Shown here piece by piece: positions 52,849 through 64,000 of a stretch of 64,000 nt of DNA; the first letter of the stretch is position 1; each line of letters starts with the position of its first letter. Under the pieces are notes generated by a model, which saw only the letters and a list, made by a program, of their open reading frames with translations, made no database searches and had not been told where the DNA came from. Position numbers and translations under genes: made by a program. This DNA is from Eutypa lata (Eukaryota; Ascomycota; Sordariomycetes; Xylariales; Diatrypaceae), in contig JAKULF010000005.1 of NCBI GenBank assembly GCA_022661535.1, positions 744,001 through 808,000 of the forward strand. The letters run 5' to 3'.

Positions 52849-55486
52849 TTACGGTGGCTGGCAATCATCATTTAGAAGGTGTGCGTTTCTTTCGTTAGCT
52901 CGCGCAAACTCTGCCCCGCAGATCGCACAGACAGCCTTCGACCCCTGGCCTGACTTCTGGCGCTGATGCCTCAGCAAGTTGCTGAACGTCGAAAATGTCT
53001 TGCCGTTACACCCGTGATCCCAGCATTGGGGCTTAGGCCTTTCCTGGGTTACTCTGACCTCCTTGCTCTGCACTGGCTCGCTCTCGGACGGAGGTGGTGG
53101 AAATACTCCATGTATGGGAGATTGTGGTGTATCAAATAAGACGAATTCATTTTGTGGATCTTGGAGTGTTTCGGTATCGCCGTAATTTTTGGCCGCGTTC
53201 GTTACGACTGATAAGTAATTGTTCAAAACTTTCTCCGGTGAGAAGGATAGATTGCTTCCGGAGGATTCGTGGATGTCTCTTCTTTCTGTGCGGGATTATC
53301 ACCGTCAGTATAGATGAAATATGAGTTTTCGAAGTGCTGTGAGGCCAATGAAACTCATGTTTAACTTACCTGGAGTTGGATTTGAGTCTCCAACACCTAC
53401 GTCTGATAACGACACGCGTTCGGGAGAATCCAGCCGGAAAAAATGCCGCACAGTCTCTAGTTCAGAATCAAAATGAACAGCTTTAGAGAAGGTGGGTGCT
53501 TCCAGACTGCCCGAAGAGCGTTGTTGCACGGCCGGTTGCGGCTCTGGCCTCGCCGACTTGCCATTGTTTTTGGTTCGTACGTATATCCAGCCGTGTGCCT
53601 TTTCCATGTGCTGTTTGCAGTTGCTCTCTCTCTTGGACTTGTAAGGACAAGGCTTAAACTCACATTCGTACATAGCTATCTGGGGGGCGTGCTTGTCGTT
53701 AACATGACGGCCCAAGTCCTTTTCTGTCGGCCAGCCATGCTCATGATATTTGCAAGTCGGGACGGGACATTTCCACGGGCGGCCGTGTGTCTTTTCGTGT
53801 TTGTGAAGGTCAGTAGGCCGCTTGAACTTCCTGTCGCAAGGAATATACGTGCAATCATGCAAACCCCCCGTGATCCCCTGTGTTTTCTGCGTTGGTTGAT
53901 TTATGGCAGTTGTCTCAGCGCCATCCACATTGCTTGGCTCATCGATACACGGTTCTACATCCTTTTCAACACCAACGCCGCTGCTAGCTGGGTTTATTGC
54001 TTTCTGCGAATTTTCGAAATATTCCCCATCATTTTGCAGCCCTTGTCCAATCCAGGGTAAAAGCCTTGGTGAAATTTGTGAAGTCGTTCCGTCTATATCC
54101 GTCCCATCCTCAGAGTCTGGATTGGTTGGTAGTATAGTCAATGCTATTTCTTCCAAATGCCTTCCGAGATGAGTCGCGGGATGGATCTTTTCATTTCGTA
54201 TCGGCTCCTCGCAGATTGGACATGCACTCCATTTTCGGTCGTCAGACTGTTGATGGTCCAACATTAAATGATCTTCCCATTCTCCTCTAGTGGCGAAAGG
54301 AAAACCATTAAAATCACAATCATCTGCGAGGCACATATATGGCTGCAAATCTAGAAAGAGATGTTTCCTAGACGCAAGGTAAGTATATTTAACACCATAG
54401 AAAATTTGGATAACTCACTTCCAGGCCGACTTGTTTGTTATGTTGACCTCTTTACCACACGCCACGCAAGTGAAAGCATCCCCTGCCTTAGCTCCATCTG
54501 GCAAGTTCGGTATACGAATCGAATCACCTCGACCTCCACGATAGGATACAATAGTCTCAGCATACTGACTAGCTGTAGGTGCAGAAGGAAGAGAACTACC
54601 GATCCCGGAGTCGTGGAAAGTTGTCGAAGGCTTTGTCATAACAGATGCAGTTCCATCTTGTGGAAGCTGCCCTGCAACTCCAAGCCGAGTATTCTGGTCT
54701 TTCATTTCTTGACACCTCTGTATACGTGCCCAATTAGCTTTGCCAAGGCGGGCGGCCAATTTTTCATCGCAGCATGGGTATCGCCAGCGGATACGATCGA
54801 TAAAATTGTTGGATGGGTCCCAAGCAATAACCTGGGATAGATCTAGAGTCTTCTCATCCGTGACTGGGCCAACTGCCTTTTCCATAAATCTCGAACCCAT
54901 ATCCAAGAGGCACTCTGTATCTGTCTTGAGATCCTCTGCGATTTCCTCTAGCTCTGAGATATCGCTTGTTGACGAAGTTTCACTCGAACTCTCACTATCC
55001 GAATCATATGTATCGTCGTGGTGGATCATGTATTTTAACTTATCAATTGCTTGTTCAACCTCCGCAGATTTCGAGGAAAATACAGCCTGCCTGTTTCGGG
55101 GGATGAGTGGTAAAAGACCTGTTTAAATCAATCGCTATCCTTTCACTCGAAGCAAGGGAATGCTCACGCCTAGTAAGCGTCTGACAGATGCTCATGAGGA
55201 GGCGTAAGGTAGACTGTCTCGCTCTTCGCGATCTATCCAACATGCTCTCCAGCTGACCATCTTTGACTCCGTATCCATCAGCCCATAATACTAGGTAGCC
55301 ATGACTCCTCTCTAAGCTGACGATAGTAGATCGTTCAATCGATGGTTGGCGGCGTAGAGTGGTGAGTAGGTCGGAAAAGAGCTCCGAGCAAGCTGCATAA
55401 AGTCGGGCAATTAATGGTTGCTCTTCTGTGTCATGTTCTGAACTGATGCCTTGTTGCCATTTTGCGATAAGCTCGACCTCAGCCAT
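52849..55486 (-). CDS. C2H2 zinc-finger protein with helical N-terminal domain
   Basis: At least four exons in transcription order: 55486 to about 55168 (donor GTGAGC); an exon ending at 54419; 54367-53370; and 53285-52849. The last two joints keep phase and restore SAWKKHLFLDLQPYMC and PERRDIHESSG-type sequence. The exon 1/2 joint (about 55.03-55.17 kb) could not be made in phase, so one boundary is wrong or the gene has a defect there. The N-terminal domain (MAEVELIAKW; VSLERSHGYLVLWADGYGVK) is typical of fungal proteins that carry zinc fingers downstream. Zinc-binding units follow: CVACGKEVNITNKSAWK, CTYIPCDRKFKRPTDLHKHE, CPVPTCKYHEHGWPTEKDLG, CEFKPCPYKSKRESNCKQHM, and CWDHGCNGKTFSTFSNLLRH plus CAICGAEF. 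It is head-to-head with the DUF7580-like gene. Confidence 0.75.
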
Positions 55487-55907
55487 GACTACTTCGCCGG
55501 CTCGAATCAAAAGCAGTTGTCGTAATAATGCGACTGTAAGCGTTAACGATAGCGTTCAGTCTAAAGGTGACTATGAATTATAAGGCGGAAGTGCGATAGA
55601 TCTTGTTTAAATGACAACGAAGTCTCAAGCAATGTTTGATTTGAATCTTTGGTGGTAAAGAACAATGATTAGTTACCCGCTGAGCCCCCTGCTCAGTAAT
55701 ATCTTAACGTGCATTAGCTGAATCTGCCTTGTAGGTTGCCTACTCTCCTCAATGCAACGACACAGCCACCTTTTCCATATATGCAAACCGTAGACACGAG
55801 AATCAATGAGGCTGTGCAGGCAGCTGTCAAAACCAAGGCAGAGTATCTTTTTCCGTCATGCGAAAGTCTTCTCAATTGCTAGTTTTCTGTATACTCATAA
55901 TTTACCA
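55487..55907. promoter_or_regulatory. Shared promoter of the zinc-finger and DUF7580-like genes
   Basis: This 421-bp spacer lies between divergent start codons. No specific site was recognised. A rightward frame starting at 55806 is continuous with the first exon of the gene to the right but is better explained as leader sequence. Confidence 0.4.
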
Positions 55908-57970
55908 ATGGCTGAACTTGCTCTCGCTATAGTGCCCCTATGTGCCACCGCTATACAGGGCGCTGCTTTTATCAGGAAAAGGTTGAAAATACTCCGACAT
56001 CATGATAAGGAAATCAAGCGCCTCCGCAAGAAGTTCATATCCCAAACCGACATCTTCCTCGACGAGTGCCAACTCCTACTCCAAGAGATCCTCGAACCAG
56101 AAGTAGCAGCAGAATGTGAGTAGCATTAGGAGGCATTTCATTTATCTTAATATCTACATTGGTAACATCAGATACTAACATTCATTCCTTCAAGTAATCG
56201 AGGATCCTAGCCATCCCGATTGGCTTTCTCCCAGACTGGATGAAAAAATTAAGGTCTACCTAGGTAGGAAATATGACGATTTCAAGGCAACTGTTGAGGA
56301 GATTCAGGGGTATATCGCAGCTTTAAGCAATTACCTCGACACTAGTGGAAAAGGTGATACATCCAAGGTGGATGTGAAAGTGAGTAAACCAACCGTTCTA
56401 CAAATACGAAAAGCAGCAACTAGAAATAAGGGCTAATCACTAACAAATCCGCACCATAGCTAAAACGCCCCGAGAGGGTCCAAGAAGGCATTGGTATCAT
56501 GCTACACAAGCCAAAGTTCGAATCTTCAATAGATGGTTTCAAGGACGCCAACCAGGAGCTGAAGCGACTCCGAAAAACGGCAGCTAAGATCCAGCGGAGC
56601 CAATCCAAGCCTTCTGTGAAGCGACCGCGGCCACTTCCACCATCCTACCAAAGCGTCACACATCATTCAAGATCCTTTTACGATGTATTGAGGAAGTTTT
56701 GGTCCTGCTTGCAAGATAAACACACGAGCCATGATGTGCGCTTGCTATTGGACTCGAGAAGCGACGGCAGTCTGCGGGTTGTCGTGCGTTATCGGACGCA
56801 ATCAGGGTACCAAAATCAGGAGTAAGCCATCCATTATTAAATATAAATGGGTGATGTTACTAACATGGTCACCAGCGGCTTGTTGGATTTACTAGTGCAG
56901 TCACAAAGCCTACGTTTAGTCCATATCAGCATGCCCTCGTTTGATGCGACTTCATCCTCCAAGACGCATGATAAAGGCCGACCAGGTAAAATACGGAGGG
57001 TAAGATTCTCCGATGACTGTACTGCCTCGACTGCCTCGCCATCGGATGCTAATACGACCATAATACCGTCCTCAACACAAGTGGAACCAAGTTCAAATAC
57101 TAAACCAAGCGAGCTCAATTTGTGTTCGGGGGGAGATCTGTGTACTCAACTGTGCTCACACTCCCAATCCACCACATTTGGAGGCTATTTAGACAGTTCC
57201 GATGATCTCAGACATCACATAACCCCTGTCTGTGACCCCAAAGAATGCTTCAGTTCGAGAAGCCTAGGCGAACCTGCGTCATTGAACACGATTTTTAAGC
57301 ACCCGGTGGAGAAATCAATCTCGATATCCCAGCAAGTCCGACTCGCCCTAAATCTCGTCCAGGGTGTGCTCAAGTTCCATTCCACACCCTGGCTGCGGCC
57401 CTACTGGCGTCTGCAGGATCTATCGTACTTCGAGGCTACCGAGGGGTTGGCCGCTTCCCTGAGTACCCTACACATAGGCACGGAGCTCTCACCGAGACAG
57501 CAGTGTGACTCGCTGATGACAGACGCGACCGGCGACGTGCTCGATGCGCAACTCGCATGTGAAATTCGCAACCTTACCATGCATAGCTTAGGCGTTGCGC
57601 TGCTCCAGATTGGGCAGTGGGACCCCCTGAAACCCGACGATATCGTCGAGGTGCGGAAGGTGGCAGATATAGCGGAACGTGATTCGCGCTTGGGTCCGAG
57701 GTACCAGAAGATTACCCAGCAGTGCTTAGACTGCGACTTTGGCTTTGGGAAGGATCTCACTCAGATGGAGCTGCAGAACGCAATATGTAAGTACTAAAAA
57801 CAAGTTAACATCTTATATTCCTCGTTCTATTATAGAGCCTTGTACAAGATGTGAAGAAAAATTAAATACTAACTTGTTTTTACCTAAAAGATAGGGATGT
57901 GGTCTGTGAGCTTGAAGCATTGATATGTGCCTTGGAAGGGAACAGGCGAACTTTGGATTATTTGATTTAA
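55908..57970 (+). CDS. DUF7580-like fungal protein in five exons
   Basis: Exons 55908-56115, 56195-56379, 56460-56821, 56876-57786 and 57891-57970; phases agree at every joint and the product has 581 residues. One intron has a perfect TACTAAC branch point. The N-terminus (MAELALAIVPLCATAIQGAA, then coiled-coil-like EIKRLRKKF) and FLDECQLLLQEIL are typical of a fungal helical domain found beside kinase-like or DUF7580 regions. The C-terminal half has the DUF7580 hallmarks SISQQVRLALNLVQGVLKFH, STPWLRPYW and HSLGVALLQIGQW, which resemble a degenerate kinase C-lobe. Function is unknown; related proteins are abundant and variable in filamentous fungi. It is head-to-head with the C2H2 gene, 421 bp apart. 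Confidence 0.82.
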
Positions 57971-58583
57971 TGGATTGCCGCATACTGTCATGGTAAAGGA
58001 TATTCTATAGGAATCAGTAAATATAAGCTAAATCAACAGGAATGTTTCGAGAATTACAGCTACACAGGCACCGACAGGACCAACACGTTTAATATTGGAA
58101 TTAGGGAACGTAGGTTCTTAAGTCCGTTTGACCAGTTGGGTGACGATGCCATATAGCAATTACCATGTGAGACGAATGCGGGGTCGCGGGGGAATACTTG
58201 AGCCCGTCAGCTCAGCGTTTTACTGCTGATTTTAGCTCACTTGCATCCTACTAGACATTGCTATGCGCCAAGGCTGCCAGCCGATACACGGGGTTAGGAT
58301 CCGAGAAGCAGTAAAGTACCCGATCCGAATCATGATCCGGCGGATTTAGGACATTGACAGGTATGCTTTGGTTCCAACCCCCTTTGTTCAGGGTTGGAGG
58401 ATATCATAGCGGGTCCGTCACCGAATAGACCTTCGTAGAAGTTAAAAGGATCGTCTGGAATGGTATTGACTGTGATTACTGCACTTCTCCCTTCAGTGAC
58501 ACACAAGCTGTGATAAACAAGTCATCAAAAGCTTTTTTCTATCTTTATTTCATCGTTATCATTATATCACGGTATCATTCATC
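57971..58583. other. Intergenic, promoter of the aldo-keto reductase gene
   Basis: No coding region is supported between the DUF7580-like gene and the reductase start. Confidence 0.5.
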
Positions 58584-59774
58584 ATGGGTCCAACTAGACC
58601 AGCAGTTACTACTATCGCCGGCAAGCCCATAGGCCCTGTTGGGTACGGCATGCTAAGTAAGTACCTCGTCAACTCTGTGGAACTAGCCTTATGAAAATTC
58701 CAAACTGACATAATGTTTAAAAGGTTTGACAAAGCCATGGGCACCTACCGAGTATCCCATGGCAGCCAAGGTCATGAAGACAGCATTAGAACAGGGTGCT
58801 AATCTCTGGAATGGTGTTAGTGTTCCCTTGCCGTAAAGACGAGGACATATATCCGTACTGAATTGTACACAGGGCATCCACTACGGCACCCCCGAGGCCA
58901 ATTCGTTACATCTCCTTAGGTACTACTTCGAACAGTACCCCGAGGACGCCAACAAAATCGTTCTCAGTATCAAGGGCGCCTTTGGTGCTAGGACCGGACC
59001 CGACGGCAGCCCGGAGGGTATCCGAGCATCTGTTGACGAGGCTGTCAAAGTCTTAGGTGGTATCAAGACTATTGACATCTTCGAGCTTGCACGGGTTGAT
59101 CCTAAGGTTCCTATCGAGACCTCCATCGGAACACTGGCCGAGCTGGTCAAGGAGGGCAAGATCGGCGGCATCGGCTTGAGCGAGGTCAGCGCCAACACGA
59201 TCCGCAAGGCCCATGCCGTGCACCCTATCACGGGGGTTGAGATCGAGCTAAGCCTGTTTACCCCTGATCCTTTGCACAACGGCATAGTAGAGACGTGCCA
59301 CGAGCGTAAGTACCTAACTCTATAACCCCAGAGAAAATAATTTATAAAACAAAAGAAATATATTTACGTAACATAGTGGGTATCCCGATCATCGCATACA
59401 GCCCCATCAGCCGCGGCTGGCTAACGGGCGAGCTGCGCAAGCTGGAAGACCTCCCGGCCGACGACTTCCGGCGGATGCTACCGCGCTTCCAGCCGGCGGT
59501 CTTCGACCAGAACTTCAAGTTGGTCGAGGCCGTCCAGGGCATCGCCAAGCGCAAGGGCAAGGGCGTGACGACGGCGCAGATCGCCATCGGCTGGGTGGTC
59601 GCCCAGGGTGCCATCCCCATCCCTGGTTCGGCCCGCGTCGAGCGCGTCGTCGAGAACACGCACCCCGCGGTGCTCACCGATGCCGACCTAGTAGAGATCC
59701 GGACCATTCTCGACACCCTGCCCATTAGCGGAGAGCGCTACGGCGGCGCCCATGAAAAGTTCCTGAATGCTTGA
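58584..59774 (+). CDS. Aldo-keto reductase (pyridoxal-reductase-like, AKR8/AKR13 type)
   Basis: Exons 58584-58656, 58724-58815, 58873-59305 and 59377-59774; phases agree and the product has 331 residues. The fold starts VGYGMLSLTKPWAPTEYPMA, and LWNGGIHYGTPEANSLHLL holds the likely catalytic tyrosine (Y of HYG). KIVLSIKGAFGA carries the catalytic-lysine strand. GKIGGIGLSEVSANTIRKAH and PIIAYSPISRGWLTG follow, and IPIPGSARVERVVEN forms the NADP(H)-binding end. The closest resemblance is to fungal and yeast pyridoxal reductases, which reduce pyridoxal to pyridoxine with NADPH, but related enzymes reduce other aldehydes. It is cytosolic, with no targeting signal. The last exon is notably G+C-rich. 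Confidence 0.9.
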
Positions 59775-60156
59775 GTTCGTTAGATATGGTGGCGAGTAAG
59801 AGTACTTCGCTTTCCAGGTGTCTCGGCCATGATTGTAATGGTAGTGACTGCTGGTACTTGGGATTCAGATGTATACTTGAATGATTATTTAAACTTTCGA
59901 TGTTCAGTTTAGAATGCTGTTGAATCTTTCGTCCACCCCTCATTTGCGTACGTGAGCCCGACTTAGTTTAGGTAGATTATCCGTAGTGACGTTAACTGGA
60001 TCAGCGGTTACAACAGCGGTAGTCAATTTTCACCATCATCGATAGTTCTTTTGACAATTATGAATTTCTAGCACTTATATAATTAAGTCTTGTAAAAGCG
60101 ATGTGAAAGAAATGTCTCTATATTCGTTGGAGTCAGGTTTGTTAATAGGGGTCTTT
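59775..60156. other. Intergenic between convergent genes
   Basis: 3' regions of the reductase and HET genes. No further gene was seen. Confidence 0.5.
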
Positions 60157-62025
60157 TCAGACAATGTCAAAAGTCTCCGTCGTAGGGTTTGTGTCCAGAA
60201 ACTCGCCATCCATGATCCCGTGCACATAAGCCTCGCCGATGTACGAATACTGATGATTAGCCAGCGGTCGAAGGATAATAGGTGCATCACAACCCCATAA
60301 TATAACGAGTATGTCATCCATAGCCATCCGCTCGGGTCCTAGGCCAACGCTCCCTGATTTAGTCTTAAACAAGGTCATCCCTCGACTACATATCATTGCC
60401 CAGTGTGAACAGAGACCGAAAAAGCTGTACAGATTAAGGTCAGGTATACTTGATTTAATGTAGTTAGTTTGCTCCGCAGTAAGGTCTTTTAGATTCAGAC
60501 GCTCACCGCGGAAGAGTTTAGGCGTAATACTGAACCATTCTGGGGTTAGCCTTCTAGCTTGGGGGAATTGACCTTTCATTATTGTACACCACACTGCGTC
60601 CCCAATATGGCCCGAAGGGGTGCCGAGCTGCCAGAACTGTAGTATCTTTTCCAGCCTCTTTTCCAGCCAAACCCTTTCTTCTTTCAGTGTCATTAAGACG
60701 TCGGTGTATATTTCCGGTTCCTCCATAACGGCCATTACGGTACTCACATGATAGCCTTGTCTCCTTAAAACGTTCCAATTGGAACAGAGAGTTCGCCCCA
60801 ACGGCTGAGTCAAGTCTCTTGCAGGTTTGAAGATAGTACCACGGCCGATTGGGTACACCCTGAATCCGCTTTCCCCTCGAAGCTTCCAGTCGGGCACCCA
60901 AGACGGTAACCCAGGAATGCTCTTCGGGAAAACAGAATATGCCAGGGGGTAGTCTGGGCAATGGTCCAATAGTGCTTTGGTAAGTTTTGCAAAGACTTGT
61001 ACAATCGTTTGAGTATAGTCGGCTTGTATGTTGAGGGTGGCTGTGTCCTCCGCGCAGCCTAGCACGCCAAATACAATGTCTCGGGGATCGGAAGCCAGGT
61101 AAACTGGCCGACTCGGAACCCCGTGGAAAGCCATTAGGATTTCCCATAATGGTAGTGGTGAGCCGGAAGATATCGCTTGGCGAACTTCAAAGGGTTTTAA
61201 GTCGAAGTATACCATGTCGGGCATTAACCAGTGTCTTGTTTTAGGAGAACTAGCGACCAGTTTTTCATAAGTCACACACAGGTAAATGCCCTTGAGTGCG
61301 GCATCGAATGTTGCTAAGGGAAGTCTCATATTGCCACACAGTACGACACCCCGCTTCGCAAGCGCCACTTCTTGTATGATCCATACGCGACTGAAGTACT
61401 CTCGATGTAGCAGGGCTGCAAGTGCGTTCGAAGATTGATTTGATTCCATCCCAGGCGATCTCCAGAGCCTCAGCAGAAAAGCATAATCAGGGTCCTCTTC
61501 ACCAGGGGCTCCCATGGATGATCGAACGTAATATCTAAGCCGCTGCGTGATTGCAGCCCACTGTGCATCGTCATGTCCAGCTTCAAGAACCCTTTCCCCG
61601 ATAGAGTTTAATAGTTTCATAGCAACATCACTATCATCTGCTTGAGGGCCGAGCCAGTTATAGACTAGACTTGCCTGCGAGAAAATCGTTCGCATTTCGT
61701 TCACTTGCCAGCTCCTCTCGGTGTCGTCGCTTTGGTTGATGCAAATAGCGTCGATCCACAAGCTCGTGGAGGATTCCAGGCCGCCGTCACGTATCTGAAC
61801 TAACACCCGGTGAAGATTCTCGCGAATGCAAGTAGTAATACCATTGACGCGAACATCAACGACCTTTTCCTCACCCCAAACATACGATAAGGCAGCATAG
61901 CTCGGCGCATTGTCCAAGGAAGCATGGTCAAGCGTAAGTTCAATAGGGGAGTCTTGTTGGCCTGGTGTAATACGGACGAGTCTGAACTCTCGTCCCTCCC
62001 GGCTCAGGGGTTGGTAGACGTCCAT
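60157..62025 (-). CDS. HET-domain protein (heterokaryon-incompatibility type)
   Basis: A 622-residue single-exon protein with ATG at 62025. The HET domain fills the first ~200 residues with its three conserved blocks: YAALSYVWGEE, SLWIDAICINQSDDTERSWQ and the later VWIIQEVALAKRGVVLCG. FRLVRITPG at the start and the C-terminal extension with ADYTQTIVQVFAKLTK, LPSWVPDW and GDAVWCTIM are typical of this large family. HET domains are related to TIR domains and act in allorecognition and regulated cell death in fungi; most paralogues have unknown function. The frame is intact. It is head-to-head with a second HET gene, start codons 378 bp apart, so the two may be co-expressed. Confidence 0.92.
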   Translation of the reverse strand: MDVYQPLSREGREFRLVRITPGQQDSPIELTLDHASLDNAPSYAALSYVWGEEKVVDVRVNGITTCIRENLHRVLVQIRDGGLESSTSLWIDAICINQSDDTERSWQVNEMRTIFSQASLVYNWLGPQADDSDVAMKLLNSIGERVLEAGHDDAQWAAITQRLRYYVRSSMGAPGEEDPDYAFLLRLWRSPGMESNQSSNALAALLHREYFSRVWIIQEVALAKRGVVLCGNMRLPLATFDAALKGIYLCVTYEKLVASSPKTRHWLMPDMVYFDLKPFEVRQAISSGSPLPLWEILMAFHGVPSRPVYLASDPRDIVFGVLGCAEDTATLNIQADYTQTIVQVFAKLTKALLDHCPDYPLAYSVFPKSIPGLPSWVPDWKLRGESGFRVYPIGRGTIFKPARDLTQPLGRTLCSNWNVLRRQGYHVSTVMAVMEEPEIYTDVLMTLKEERVWLEKRLEKILQFWQLGTPSGHIGDAVWCTIMKGQFPQARRLTPEWFSITPKLFRGERLNLKDLTAEQTNYIKSSIPDLNLYSFFGLCSHWAMICSRGMTLFKTKSGSVGLGPERMAMDDILVILWGCDAPIILRPLANHQYSYIGEAYVHGIMDGEFLDTNPTTETFDIV

Positions 62026-62403
62026 AGTCGGTTGCTAGCTCGTAGATTATGGATGTAATAAATTCACCGAGTCACGGCGCAGCCTGATGTTAAAGTAGGA
62101 AAATATTTGCTCCGCTTTGGGGGTTGCGGTGGGGAAGATCTTAGAAGCGGGGGAGTATAAGGATCCCTTGCTTAAGCGAACTATCTAGGACTCTAGAAGA
62201 AAATACGAGGCTTAGTCGGAAGATTTAGGTAACGTAAGTATATTGGGATGTTGACACTTAACTTTGCATTGGTTATTAATTATTTTTATATTGATGATGA
62301 TATGAAGGAATTGCTTACATGTTGAACCCCGCATCCAGTTTTCCATGACCAGATATATAAGAACTCATTATAACTAGCACCAGCGGTTGCTCTTCATCAA
62401 GCC
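62026..62403. promoter_or_regulatory. Shared promoter of two divergent HET-domain genes
   Basis: A 378-bp A/T-rich spacer between the start codons of both HET genes. No defined factor site was recognised. Confidence 0.45.
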
Positions 62404-64000
62404 ATGCCACTCTGTTCCTTTTGCCAAGCTATTGATATATCAACACTGCCCACATTCACAGGATTCACCAAGACTCTGTGGCCTCATGATGTTCACAAGG
62501 TCCTATACTAACCACACCAACCTTCGCTCAGATCTCTGAAACTTTCGGCGCCCACATGTTCTGGTTGCACCACACTGCTCGACGGGCTATCTAGTGGGTT
62601 CCGTCATGGCCCCATACCGCACGGCGTGTCTCTCAAACACTACGGGGCCAAGGACTTCGCCACAGATTATTGGGATGCATCTAACGATGAACAGCCCGTG
62701 GTCGTGAGAGGCCTAGGCCGAGAAGGGTTTACAGATGAGAAAAAACAACTTTTTGGTCTGTTGGCGCAATGTGGCTCATACCTACACGAGTTCGGACTCT
62801 TTGCAGAGGCGGGTAGGTCAGTGTGAGATATTCCTTGACAAATCCCGTTGCTAAACGATAGAAAGAGTCGCGCGCAGCGGTCACGTCCGCGGTGGTAGGG
62901 AGGAAACCAGCCAGTCTTGGAGAGGTCGGGCGAATAAGGGAATGGGTCCAGATATGTAGTGATGCCCACTCAGAATGCACTTTGTATCAACACATCGTTT
63001 CAGATACGTTAGACTTTCCGACGAGAGTCCTTGACCTAGATAGTGGAAGCCTTCAGGAGGCACGATTGGTGTCTGGTGCTGATTTAAAGGGCAAATACAT
63101 TGCTTTAAGCCACTGCTGGGGCAATTCACCTGTAGTGAGGACTACGAAAGACACATTTCATCAGTTCACAGACTCAATAGACCTTGGGTGCCTCAACAAA
63201 ACATTCCGGAATACCATTGCGGTCACAAGAAGCCTAGGCATTCGTTATCTGTGGATCGACTCTCTTTGCATCATCCAAGACGATGCATTGGATTGGGAAA
63301 GGGAAGCAGGTAGAATGGCACAAGTGTATTCGCAGGCCTACTTGACCATTGCCGCATCGGCCGCTTCAGACGGGACACAGGGACTCCTCCATGAAGAACC
63401 CATAGGCAGTTCATTCCAGCTCTATGATGGTCCAGACGGGAACTCACTGAATAAAGGGGTCTCAATCGGACCTGCCCCGTTGAGGTTTAGGCGACTGATC
63501 GTCGCGCCCCTCAACACTCGGGCTTGGACATTACAAGAACGCATTCTAGCGCCTCGGATCCTACACTATGCGCGAGATCAGATCCACTGGGAATGCCGCG
63601 AGATGATAGTCAGCGAAGCGGAAGCTCCGCCGTTCGGGGAATTGATCGACACCTCCGCGGAAGATTCCTTCCACACAGGTTGGTTAGGGCGGATATCCAA
63701 AGACCTCCTGCCACCAGACGGAGATGCTAAGGAGCCTGGCATCGAAGAGTCCAGCCGGGGTGAGTACGAGACCTGGTATGGCATGATCCAGGTATACACC
63801 CAGAGGGACTTGACTAAGGACGAAGACAAGCTTCCCGCACTTTCTGGAATCGCGCACGCTTATTCCCAACGGCACCTTAGCAATTATGTCGCTGGCCTTT
63901 GGCTTGGTGACATCGCCCGTGGGCTTCTATGGTTCCGCCGGACATCGGAGTCCCTGCAGCCCCCGACTTTATATCGGGCCCCTTCCTGGTCGTGGGCTTC
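62404..64000 (+). CDS. HET-domain protein, second gene (partial, possible internal stop)
   Basis: It starts at ATG 62404 (MPLCSFCQAIDIS, a common opening with a Cys pair) and runs off the right edge. The same frame continues to 62820 except for one TAA at 62509-62511. A 41-bp intron (62821-62861; GCTAAAC branch, ATAG acceptor) then joins an exon from 62862 that stays open to the window end. HET-domain blocks are clear: YIALSHCWG, GIRYLWIDSLCIIQDD, AYLTIAASAASDGTQGL, RAWTLQERILAPRILHY and, at the edge, YRAPSWSWA. The TAA lies before PHQPSLRSL, which resembles the usual HxSLxxL stretch of these proteins, so the codon is probably within the gene. Either it is a nonsense change (CAA to TAA fits RIP) or an unrecognised intron removes it. 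It is divergent from the HET gene at 60157-62025. Confidence 0.8.

Noticed and set aside
1..64000. tRNA, rRNA and CRISPR features
   Set aside because: No cloverleaf with a GGTTCRA-type T-loop, no ribosomal sequence and no regularly spaced repeats were recognised by eye. A tRNAscan-type search would be needed to exclude tRNAs firmly.

Overview
The window is nuclear DNA of a filamentous ascomycete (Pezizomycotina, probably a Sordariomycete). The evidence is short introns (about 41-100 bp) with GT...AG ends and CTAAC-like branch points, long intergenic spaces rich in microsatellites, and the gene content: HET-domain and HeLo-type proteins, a DUF7580-like protein, an AA9 lytic polysaccharide monooxygenase, GH3 and GH16 hydrolases, a CPS1/DIP2-type adenylate-forming protein and a long-form tRNase Z. 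No bacterial, viral or plasmid features, rRNA, tRNA, CRISPR array or intact transposon was recognised.

Layout. 0-0.5 kb: end of a kinase-fold gene running off the left edge. 0.8-3.9 kb: divergent TauD-type dioxygenase and UNC93-like transporter sharing a 436-bp promoter. 4.5-8.7 kb: convergent secreted cellulolytic pair, GH3 beta-glucosidase (+) and a nine-exon AA9 LPMO (-), the latter reconstructed here exon by exon. 9.5-16.1 kb: head-to-head pair, a HeLo-domain pseudokinase (-) and a very long kinase/ankyrin/membrane protein (+). 17-17.9 kb: GH16 beta-glucanase. 18.9-21.8 kb: tRNase Z. 22.5-23.8 kb: a membrane-protein reading frame interrupted by three in-frame TAG codons. 26.2-29.3 kb: flavin-reductase-like protein and class II cAMP phosphodiesterase. 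29.3-33.2 kb: gene-poor stretch. 33.2-38.6 kb: two conserved-looking proteins of unknown function. 40.2-46.5 kb: CPS1/DIP2 homologue in five exons. 47.6-52.1 kb: DUF6604-type protein and an SDR. 52.8-58.0 kb: head-to-head C2H2 zinc-finger and DUF7580-like genes. 58.6-59.8 kb: aldo-keto reductase. 60.2-64 kb: two head-to-head HET-domain genes, the second leaving the window.

How the genes fit together. The GH3, AA9 and GH16 genes encode secreted polysaccharide-degrading enzymes. The HeLo/pseudokinase, kinase-ankyrin, C2H2/DUF7580 and HET genes belong to families linked to fungal self/non-self recognition and regulated cell death, and three such pairs share short divergent promoters. The most unusual signals are in-frame TAG codons. 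Three lie in the 22.5-23.8 kb frame, and one ends CPS1 but is followed by 75 further open codons. Both patterns could reflect stop-codon recoding, including the sexual-stage A-to-I mRNA editing known in Sordariomycetes, or ordinary gene decay. Exon joints were inferred by hand from splice signals, reading phase and family resemblance; no alignment or search was run.
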